Part shown: piece by piece, positions 15,227-21,367 of the stretch
Layout: every line of letters starts with the position of its first letter
Position numbering within the stretch: the first letter of the stretch is position 1
NCBI GenBank assembly: GCA_020024515.1
Contig: JAHHTR010000030.1
Coordinates: forward strand, 1 to 21,367
Source of the DNA: Angelakisella sp.
GTDB taxonomy: Bacteria; Bacillota; Clostridia; Oscillospirales; Ruminococcaceae
Length of the DNA stretch: 21,367 bases
Reading direction: 5' to 3'
The notes under the pieces: model-generated
The model's input: the letters and a program-made list of their open reading frames with translations, nothing else
Databases searched by the model: none
Told to the model about the DNA's origin: nothing
Made by a program: the position numbers and the translations under genes

Positions 15227-15577
15227 ACAGCTAAAAAACACAAAAATTGACAAAATATTTGAAATAAATTAAACACAAATGTTTTAATATTGTAAGGTGT
15301 CTTTCATTCTCATCTTAAACATTCCTGAGGACTGTTTGAGTCACAACTTTACTGTTTTATAACACTGATTTATATGGAATTTGTCCCTATAAAAATACAA
15401 TTTTCTTAAAAAATTTAAGTAAAACTTTTTTTGTGTTCAGTTTAATAAAAAATATATAAATTTAAACAAAGATTTTTATATTTATTTGAAATTATATTTT
15501 AATAAATATTCACATATTATATAGAGAAAGCAAATGACATTAGGTCATTCTCTGATTAACGATAAAATGAGGTTGTA
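15227..15577 (+). other. Long noncoding leader before dnaD-like gene
   Basis: About 350 nt with no credible gene. A second promoter-like pair, TTGACA (15247-15252) and TAAACA (15270-15275) with a 17-nt spacer, lies near its start. AAACA plus TCC (15317-15321, 15323-15325) pairs with GGA plus TGTTT (15329-15331, 15333-15337), with one mismatch, around TGA. CTTAAA/TTTAAG (15405-15410, 15414-15419) is followed by a T run at 15426-15432, a weak terminator candidate. A further stem-loop at 15523-15553 lies just before the ribosome site. It could be a regulated leader or contain a small RNA; I do not match it to a known riboswitch class. Confidence 0.4.
15523..15553 (+). repeat. Stem-loop just upstream of the dnaD-like ribosome site
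   Basis: AGAG (15523-15526) and AATGAC (15533-15538) pair with GTCATT (15544-15549) and CTCT (15550-15553). The 5' arm has a 6-nt bulge and the loop is 5 nt. The ribosome site GAGG and the ATG (15578) follow within 25 nt, so the structure could affect translation. Confidence 0.4.
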
Positions 15578-16696
15578 ATGGAATTTAAAGTTAATTTTGG
15601 TTTGTGGGGGAGCATTTTTGCAGTCCCCACAAAATTAATAGACAGACACATCAAACTATGCTCAGAACTGCAATTAAAAGTACTGCTAATGGCTTTGCGA
15701 TATGGCGAAGACGTTATTGATACACATAAAATAGCAAATACTCTTTCACTAACAGTGGAAAACGTAGAGGACTGCCTTTCCTACTGGGAAACTACCGATA
15801 TTTTTCAAAGTACCACCAGTCATACAAAGACAGAGACAAAAATACTTCGTGAGGGCGAAGAAAAATTAGATATAGAAACTACCGAAACTTACAAAAAAAA
15901 CGATACTAAGAAAAAAACAGAGCAGGAACACAAAAAAGATACAGCAAGTAGTGTACCTATGACAACCACAATAAATAATAAAAACGATAAAGATCAAGTA
16001 ATAAAAATACAACATTCACGAGCAAAACTATCTCCAGCACAAATTCACGAGATGAGTTTAACAGATCCAAATATTTCTATATTGACAGAAGAACTGCAAC
16101 TTCAACTTGCAAAGCCTATTTCCCCCACCGAGTTAGAAGAATTTATATACTACTATGTCTATATGAATCTTGACCCAGAATATATGTTAATGGTTGTTGC
16201 TTACTGTATACAAAACGGTAAAAACAGTATGTATTCCATTATAACAGAGCTTAAAACATGGGTTGAAAACGGTATAGATACTTTGGAAAGCGCCGAAAAC
16301 TACATAATTTTACTTGACAATCGCAATACTAATAACAATGAAGTAAAAAGTATGTTTAAAATTGAAAGAAACTTAACATTAAAAGAGAAAGATTGTATAA
16401 TAAAATGGTATGAAGAGTTTGGTTATGATGCACCTATAATAGAATTAGCTTATGAAAGGGCAACCAAAAACGAAATACCTGAAAAGAGCATTATTGCATA
16501 CGTAAATACAACACTTGAAAACTGGAACAAAAACGGAGTTCGCACCATTAAACAAGCAATAGAAGAATCCACAAAATACGATAAAAACAACACTAATTCA
16601 AAAATAAATACAAGCAAACTTGATAAAACCACAGGTATGAACTCATTTGATATAAATGATATTGAAAAGGTATTTAAAAGCAATATGGGGTTTTAA
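15578..16696 (+). CDS. DnaD-domain replication initiation protein
   Basis: Low-GC Gram-positives use DnaD-type proteins with DnaA and DnaB to open DNA and help load the replicative helicase at the origin or restart sites. The 372-residue protein has an N-terminal winged-helix part (about 1-75), a charged, disordered Thr/Lys/Glu-rich linker (about 80-150), then two DnaB_2/DnaD-type helical domains (about 160-240 and 263-325). The second ends in the YVNTTLENWNKNG segment, matching the YxxxIxxxW-type DNA-binding motif (Tyr308, Trp316). Two such domains are seen in DnaB-like members, one in B. subtilis DnaD. The ATG follows a GAGG site. A helicase-loader gene starts 3 nt after its stop codon, supporting the role. 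Confidence 0.85.
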   Translation: MEFKVNFGLWGSIFAVPTKLIDRHIKLCSELQLKVLLMALRYGEDVIDTHKIANTLSLTVENVEDCLSYWETTDIFQSTTSHTKTETKILREGEEKLDIETTETYKKNDTKKKTEQEHKKDTASSVPMTTTINNKNDKDQVIKIQHSRAKLSPAQIHEMSLTDPNISILTEELQLQLAKPISPTELEEFIYYYVYMNLDPEYMLMVVAYCIQNGKNSMYSIITELKTWVENGIDTLESAENYIILLDNRNTNNNEVKSMFKIERNLTLKEKDCIIKWYEEFGYDAPIIELAYERATKNEIPEKSIIAYVNTTLENWNKNGVRTIKQAIEESTKYDKNNTNSKINTSKLDKTTGMNSFDINDIEKVFKSNMGF

Positions 16697-16699
16697 TAT

Positions 16700-17686
16700 A
16701 TGAATGAACAACAGACAAAAGAAAAAGTTAAAGAAATACTATCGAAATACAGAGATACAGCAATAAACACACAACAAAAATTAAAAGATGAAATATATCA
16801 AAAAGCACCTATTCTATATAATATCGACAGCGATATAGCGGGAATTGCAAAAGAAATAGCAATAACAGCAATTTCAGGCAATACCGAAAAAATTAATACA
16901 ATAAAAAAACAGATAAAATTATTACATGATAAAAAAATTGAGATTATCCAAAAATTAGGTTATCCAAAAGATGCTTTGGATATTAAATATCGCTGTCCGC
17001 TTTGCGAAGATACAGGTTTTTATAAGGGAAAACGTTGCAAGTGCTATGCAGAACTATTGAGACAATACAGCGGTTTTGCTTTACCACAAAATATAGGTGA
17101 TACCATCTGCGATTTTGCAAACTTTAAACTAAACTACTATCCTATCAGTGACGATATAGGTAACGAATGCAGAAAAAACATGGAAAAACTGCTGGAATAC
17201 TGCATAAATTATAGCGAAAATATAGCCTACAATCCTGAAAGTCTTCTATTTTTGGGAGGTACGGGACTTGGTAAAACACATCTTTCTCTTGCAATAGCAA
17301 ATAATGCAATACAAAAAGATAAAATAAGCCATGCCCGTTTTCTTTCCGCACAAGAGCTTATAGATGCCTTTGAACGTGTGCGTTTTGATAAATCACCGAC
17401 TTTTATGGATAGAGAAATTACAGAAGATATATACACTGTGCCACTACTGATTATTGATGACCTCGGCTCAGAATTTATTACAAGTTTTACACAATCGGTT
17501 ATATACAATGTTATAAATCAAAGAATAATAAATAATCAAGCAACAGTAATAACAACCAATGTAGATTTGCAAACTTTATCCACAAAATATGAAAACCGTA
17601 TAGCATCAAGAATACTTTTCGGATACAAAGCTTTTAAATTTAATGGTAATGATATTCGTATGCAAAAGAGAATAAACAGAAATTAG
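16700..17686 (+). CDS. DnaI/DnaC-like helicase loader ATPase
   Basis: This is an AAA+ ATPase of the DnaC/IstB/DnaI type, 328 residues. Residues 1-95 are helical. A cysteine cluster (Cys99, Cys102, Cys113, Cys115) with CPLCEDTG resembles the zinc-binding part of DnaI that contacts the helicase. The ATPase core has Walker A GGTGLGKT (186-193), Walker B LLIIDDLG (249-256), sensor 1 TTN (285-287) and YENRIASRI with the likely arginine finger (Arg300 or Arg304). It would load the DnaC/DnaB replicative helicase onto single-stranded DNA. IstB of insertion sequences is the alternative, but there is no transposase and the DnaD partner lies directly upstream, so DnaI is favoured. It is translationally coupled to the preceding gene. 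Confidence 0.88.
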   Translation: MNEQQTKEKVKEILSKYRDTAINTQQKLKDEIYQKAPILYNIDSDIAGIAKEIAITAISGNTEKINTIKKQIKLLHDKKIEIIQKLGYPKDALDIKYRCPLCEDTGFYKGKRCKCYAELLRQYSGFALPQNIGDTICDFANFKLNYYPISDDIGNECRKNMEKLLEYCINYSENIAYNPESLLFLGGTGLGKTHLSLAIANNAIQKDKISHARFLSAQELIDAFERVRFDKSPTFMDREITEDIYTVPLLIIDDLGSEFITSFTQSVIYNVINQRIINNQATVITTNVDLQTLSTKYENRIASRILFGYKAFKFNGNDIRMQKRINRN

Positions 17687-17727
17687 GAATAAACTAAAAT
17701 AATAACATAAGAAAGTCAGAGAAACAA

Positions 17728-18615
17728 ATGGATTTGCATAATTGTAAAATATGCCCACGCAAATGTGGTATAGATAGATATGAGAAACAGGGCTTTTGCG
17801 GTGGTACTTCCACTGTAAAAATTGCACGTGCGTCACTTCACTATTTTGAAGAACCCTGTATCAGTGGTTCACAAGGTTCAGGCACTGTGTTTTTTTCAGG
17901 TTGCCCACTAAAATGTGTATTTTGTCAAAACAAAGATATAAGTGCGGGAAATTTCGGCAAAGAAATAAACATAGAGCGACTTGCTGAAATATTTTTGGAA
18001 CTGCAAGAAAAAAATGCACACAATATAAATTTGGTTACCCCTACACACTTTGCTATGCAAATATCACAGACACTTGATTTAGTAAAAGACAAGCTTCATA
18101 TTCCTGTTGTCTATAACACAAGCGGATATGAAAATGTTGAAACACTTAAACTGTTAGATGGCAAAATTGATATTTATCTTACAGATTTAAAATATATGAA
18201 TTCTTCTCTTTCAAAGGCACTTTCAAAAGCACCCAACTACTACGAAAAAACTATGCCTGCTATACAGGAAATGGTTAGACAGTGTGGTAAATATACATTT
18301 GACGATAATGGAATACTAAAAAAAGGCGTAATAATACGCCACCTTGTAATACCCAATAATACATCAGATACACTTGATATAATAAATGAACTTGAAAATA
18401 TATTTTTATCAGACGAAATTTTGATAAGTATAATGAGCCAATATACACCTACTTTTTATGATGGAAATATAGATTTTCTCAAAAGAAAATTGGAACAATG
18501 GGAAATAGACAGAGTCATGGAAAGAGTGGAAGATTCCATATTTGATGGCTATTGTCAAGACCTATCTTCCGCAAGCGAGGAGTATACACCTTGCTTTAAC
18601 CTAGAAGGCATATAG
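17728..18615 (+). CDS. Radical SAM protein, PflX (COG1313) type
   Basis: The 295-residue protein has the radical SAM CxxxCxxC motif in GCPLKCVFCQN (Cys59, Cys63, Cys66), which holds a [4Fe-4S] cluster that cleaves S-adenosylmethionine. The N terminus carries extra cysteines (6, 9, 13, 24) in CKICPRKCGIDR and GFCGG, and HYFEEPCISGSQGSGTVFFSG precedes the cluster. These match the PflX group, often annotated as pyruvate formate-lyase activating enzyme-like, whose true substrate is unsettled. The YNTSGYE (124-130) and TDLKYMN segments fit the family barrel. It begins 41 nt after the helicase-loader gene with no terminator between, so it is probably in the same transcript. The ribosome site is weak. 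No pfl gene is visible. Confidence 0.85.
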   Translation: MDLHNCKICPRKCGIDRYEKQGFCGGTSTVKIARASLHYFEEPCISGSQGSGTVFFSGCPLKCVFCQNKDISAGNFGKEINIERLAEIFLELQEKNAHNINLVTPTHFAMQISQTLDLVKDKLHIPVVYNTSGYENVETLKLLDGKIDIYLTDLKYMNSSLSKALSKAPNYYEKTMPAIQEMVRQCGKYTFDDNGILKKGVIIRHLVIPNNTSDTLDIINELENIFLSDEILISIMSQYTPTFYDGNIDFLKRKLEQWEIDRVMERVEDSIFDGYCQDLSSASEEYTPCFNLEGI

Positions 18616-18692
18616 ACACTATCTGACAATATATGCTTGACATAAAATATTTTTAACTATATAATTAAAATAATTATTATAGTTATGCAGTT

Positions 18693-18746
18693 ATAATTTT
18701 TATAAATATTCTTTTGGTTACTATAAATTTATAAAAATTATTTTTA
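18693..18746 (+). terminator. 15-bp AT-only inverted repeat with T run, likely terminator after pflX-like gene
   Basis: Perfect 15-bp arms (18693-18707 and 18727-18741) have a 19-nt loop and are followed by a short T run (18741-18745). All arm pairs are A-T, so it is weak for its length. Confidence 0.45.
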
Positions 18747-18780
18747 TTAATCATTAAATTGAACTAAAATTAGACGGCTT

Positions 18781-18806
18781 AGTTGCAATAGTGTTTGCAA
18801 CTTTTT
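18781..18806 (+). terminator. Rho-independent terminator
   Basis: AGTTGCAA (18781-18788) pairs perfectly with TTGCAACT (18795-18802) around a 6-nt loop, followed by T residues to 18806. It lies about 165 nt after the pflX-like stop codon. Confidence 0.7.
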
Positions 18807-18838
18807 ATATAAAAAAAACAAATACTTATATTTCTTTT

Positions 18839-18875
18839 AGTGATAAAAAAACAGTAAATTTTTATCACTCTTTTG
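18839..18875 (+). terminator. 11-bp hairpin, tandem terminator candidate
   Basis: Perfect 11-bp arms (18839-18849 and 18859-18869) have a 9-nt loop and are followed by CTTTTG. It comes 33 nt after the terminator at 18781-18806. It could equally be a structured element upstream of the RNase J promoter. Confidence 0.5.
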
Positions 18876-18900
18876 TTGTTGCATAAATAAATATTATAAT
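18873..18900 (+). promoter_or_regulatory. Possible RNase J promoter
   Basis: TTGTTG (18873-18878), 16 nt, then a perfect TATAAT (18895-18900). The predicted start near 18907 gives a leader of about 255 nt. Confidence 0.45.
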
Positions 18901-18918
18901 CAAAGAAATATCAATTTT

Positions 18919-18960
18919 TGTTTATTTAATTAATACATATTTAACCCAATTAAATAAACA
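18919..18960. repeat. 13-bp perfect inverted repeat in the RNase J leader
   Basis: TGTTTATTTAATT (18919-18931) and its exact complement (18948-18960) flank 16 nt. A further 10-bp palindrome, AACATATGTT (18957-18966), overlaps its right end. There is no T run, so it is not a plain terminator. Between 18967 and 19150 I see no other structure. Confidence 0.5.
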
Positions 18961-19163
18961 TATGTTAAAATTATAGCTTTTATAGGATAACTATGCAATT
19001 TTATAAAAAATATTATTAACAGATGTATATTAGCGATAAATATTTAAAAATATTAAATGTAATACGAATAAACACGCCGTAATGGGTACAAAAATAAATA
19101 TAGAAAAACTTTACATATTTATACCCAATTAAAACCAAAGAAAAATGAAATGGAGGAGTTAAA

Positions 19164-21254
19164 TTGACAGATAATAACAATAATAAGACATTTAAGCCAA
19201 CACCTACACTGGATAAACTGCTGAAAATTCCGGAAGGCTTTACAGAAAAAATAAAGAAAAACAATACAAATACAGTATCAAAAGAAAATAACGCAAAAAA
19301 AGCAATTGAAATCCTTACAAATGATACAATAAAAGAATTGGAAAAGAAAAATACCAATAAAAAAAGAGCACAAAATAACAAAAATAAACAAAACAAGACA
19401 AACAAACAAGCAAGTGATATAACAGCAGAAAAAACAAAGAAAGTTTCAAAAAACAACAGTAATAAACCTAACAAAAAAACTAATACAAAAAATAATCTTG
19501 ATGTTAATATTCTGACAAATAATAAAAAACCAAATAGCAATAAGAAAAACAATAAATCAAAAAATCAAAATAAAAATGCCGTAAAATCACCTTTCCCACT
19601 AAAAATTATACCACTTGGCGGACTTGGTGAAATCGGTAAAAATATGACAGCATACGAATACAACAATGAAATATTGATTGTTGACTGCGGACTTGCTTTT
19701 CCGGATAACGATATGCTTGGCGTAGACTTGGTTATACCCGATTTTACCTATCTTGCACGAAATATTGACAAGGTAAAAGGACTGTTTATAACACACGGAC
19801 ACGAGGACCATATAGGTGCTATTCCATATTTTCTACGTGACTTTAATATTCCGGTATATGCAACAAAGCTTGCTATGGGACTAATCGAAGGCAAACTTCG
19901 TGAACATGGCTTATTTGAAAAATCGAAACTACATGTTGTTGAACCTCGACAAACATACTATACAGGACAAATGTCAGTTGAGTTTATACATGTAAACCAT
20001 TCTTTCCCCGATAGCTGCGCACTTGCTATACACACTCCCGCAGGTGTTGTTATTCAAACAGGCGACTTTAAAATTGACTATACTCCTATTGCGGGTAACA
20101 GTGATATTATAGACTTGCGTAGACTTGGCGAACTTGGTGACGAAGGCGTACTTGCACTGCTTTGCGACAGTACAAATGCTGAGAAAGAAGGTTACAGCAA
20201 AAGCGAACGCACAGTTGGTTACAGCTTTGATAAGCTATTCCACGAAGCTATGGGTAAACGTATAGTAATCGCAACATTTGCAAGTAACGTATACCGTATT
20301 CAACAAGTTGTTGATGCAGCTGTTAAATCAAAGAGAAAAATTGCGGTATTTGGCAGAAGTATGGTAAATGTTGTTCAAAAAGCTATTGAACTTGACTACT
20401 TAAAAGTAAAAGAAGGAGTCTTTGTTGATATTGAAACTATGAATAACTACACTGATGGACAACTTGTAGTAATCAGTACAGGCAGCCAAGGTGAACCGCT
20501 CAGTGCACTCGCAAGAATGTCAACAGGTGACCACAGACAGGTTAAAATTACACCGAATGACTATATCATAATATCAGCTACACCTATTCCGGGAAACGAA
20601 AAACACGTTGGTAAAGTAATAAATGAACTTATGAGACTAGGCGCTCAAGTTATATATGACCGTATGTATGATATACACGTATCGGGACACGCATGTCAAG
20701 ACGAAATAAAAACAATAATCGCACTTACAAAGCCAAAATTCTATATGCCCGTACATGGTGAATATAAGCACCTTGTAAAAAATGCTGAAATAGCAAAAAG
20801 TATGGGTTATTCACCAAAAAATATTATTGTTGCCGATATAGGACAAGTTATAGAAACCGATGGAATAAATATGAAAAAGACAAGCATTGTACCAGCCGGT
20901 AAAGTACTCGTTGACGGACTTGGTATAGGTGACGTCGGCAGTATTGTTTTGCGTGACAGAAAACTTCTTGCAGAAGAAGGACTGCTTGTTGCTGTTATCA
21001 CAGTCGACTCAAACACAGGCGAAGTAGTTGCAGGACCTGAGCTTATCTCCCGTGGATTTGTATATATGAAAGACTCCGAAGAACTACTGAATGACGCGTC
21101 AAGAATACTTATGCATACACTTGATAAATTCTATCCTATCAATTCACGTGATATTAATTCTATCAAAAACAAAATACGTGATGATTTAACCGACTTTATA
21201 TTTACAACAACTAAACGAAAACCAATGATAATAACTGTTATACAAGAAGTGTAA
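19164..21254 (+). CDS. rnj: Ribonuclease J with long Asn/Lys-rich N-terminal extension
   Basis: RNase J is a metallo-beta-lactamase/beta-CASP nuclease with 5'-3' exonuclease and endonuclease activity in mRNA decay and rRNA maturation. The core begins at LKIIPLGGLGEIGKNM (about 146) and contains HGHEDH (211-216), VNHSFPDS (His279), TGDFK (Asp301), an STGSQGEP segment, VSGHACQDE and MPVHGEYKHL, all expected for the two-metal site. The core of about 550 residues is normal. The first 145 residues are extra: low-complexity, very rich in Asn and Lys, with almost no aromatic residues, and encoded by A-rich DNA. It is probably disordered and could bind RNA or ribosomes (inference). The start is TTG at 19164, with GGAGGAG (19152-19158) at ideal distance. 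No partner gene follows. Confidence 0.95.
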   Translation: MTDNNNNKTFKPTPTLDKLLKIPEGFTEKIKKNNTNTVSKENNAKKAIEILTNDTIKELEKKNTNKKRAQNNKNKQNKTNKQASDITAEKTKKVSKNNSNKPNKKTNTKNNLDVNILTNNKKPNSNKKNNKSKNQNKNAVKSPFPLKIIPLGGLGEIGKNMTAYEYNNEILIVDCGLAFPDNDMLGVDLVIPDFTYLARNIDKVKGLFITHGHEDHIGAIPYFLRDFNIPVYATKLAMGLIEGKLREHGLFEKSKLHVVEPRQTYYTGQMSVEFIHVNHSFPDSCALAIHTPAGVVIQTGDFKIDYTPIAGNSDIIDLRRLGELGDEGVLALLCDSTNAEKEGYSKSERTVGYSFDKLFHEAMGKRIVIATFASNVYRIQQVVDAAVKSKRKIAVFGRSMVNVVQKAIELDYLKVKEGVFVDIETMNNYTDGQLVVISTGSQGEPLSALARMSTGDHRQVKITPNDYIIISATPIPGNEKHVGKVINELMRLGAQVIYDRMYDIHVSGHACQDEIKTIIALTKPKFYMPVHGEYKHLVKNAEIAKSMGYSPKNIIVADIGQVIETDGINMKKTSIVPAGKVLVDGLGIGDVGSIVLRDRKLLAEEGLLVAVITVDSNTGEVVAGPELISRGFVYMKDSEELLNDASRILMHTLDKFYPINSRDINSIKNKIRDDLTDFIFTTTKRKPMIITVIQEV

Positions 21255-21321
21255 CTTAATAAATCAAAACCACCCGTTGAATGCTGAACAAGTCCAGTAA
21301 AAACGGACATAGAAAAAGAAA

Positions 21322-21365
21322 CCCCTTATGGTAGAATAAAATAAACTACCATAGGGGGAATTTTT
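21322..21365 (+). terminator. RNase J terminator
   Basis: A 13-pair stem (21322-21334 with 21346-21358, one U-G) has an 11-nt loop and is followed by AATTTTT. It lies about 70 nt after the stop codon. Confidence 0.85.
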
Positions 21366-21367
21366 AT

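Noticed and set aside
15374..15409. 11-codon open frame in the dnaD leader (MEFVPIKIQFS)
   Set aside because: It has no ribosome site and a frame this short is expected by chance; a leader peptide cannot be supported.
16700..17686. IstB transposition helper of an insertion sequence
   Set aside because: There is no transposase or terminal repeat, and the gene is coupled to a DnaD-domain gene and has the DnaI-like cysteine cluster.
19016..19552. 178-residue minus-strand frame rich in Phe and Leu
   Set aside because: It is antisense to the A-rich Asn/Lys extension of RNase J; the poly-Phe/Leu composition follows from that, and no ribosome site or family similarity was seen.

Overview
The window is chromosomal DNA from a low-GC Firmicute, most likely an anaerobic member of Clostridia (Oscillospirales/Ruminococcaceae-like). 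The evidence is a tRNA-sensing T-box leader ahead of threonyl-tRNA synthetase, a CIRCE operator ahead of groES-groEL, the Gram-positive DnaD/DnaI replication pair, an RNase J, acetate kinase, a PflX-type radical SAM protein, meso-diaminopimelate dehydrogenase, and members of DUF3842 and DUF5685, which I know mainly from Clostridia. Base composition is strongly AT-rich throughout. No tRNA, rRNA, CRISPR array, insertion sequence or phage gene was found, so this looks like core chromosome rather than an island.

Layout. Positions 1-1974 (minus strand): a marR-MATE efflux operon with its promoter buried in a 17-bp perfect palindrome. Positions 2007-4336 (minus): thrS with its T-box leader, terminator and promoter. 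Positions 4365-7584 (plus): a run of four genes, namely a PHP phosphoesterase, an Lrp/AsnC regulator, a class I aminotransferase and a DUF3842 protein. It ends in a structured 3' region and a strong terminator. Positions 7692-9799 (plus): a compact trio of DUF5685 protein, cysteine-tailed J-domain protein and polytopic membrane protein. Positions 9787-10904 (plus): ddh. Positions 10972-12839 (minus): ackA followed by a small putative zinc-binding protein. Positions 12956-15118 (plus): groES-groEL under CIRCE control. Positions 15192-18746 (plus): a long structured leader, then dnaD-like, dnaI-like and pflX-like genes. Positions 18747-19163: an AT-rich gap with several inverted repeats. Positions 19164-21365 (plus): an RNase J with an unusual 145-residue Asn/Lys-rich N-terminal extension, and its terminator.

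How the genes relate. Most are separate housekeeping units: translation, protein folding, replication initiation, RNA decay, acetate fermentation and cell-wall/lysine precursor synthesis. The least explained unit is 7692-9756. There a DUF5685 protein carries two DxxxD motifs in an arrangement like that of squalene/phytoene synthases. It overlaps a J-domain protein with ten cysteines in its last 22 residues and is followed by an ECF-S-like membrane protein. This trio is the best candidate for an undescribed system. Other points of interest are the promoter-in-palindrome control of the efflux operon, the structured RNA region at 7445-7584, the roughly 350-nt leader before dnaD, and the RNase J extension.
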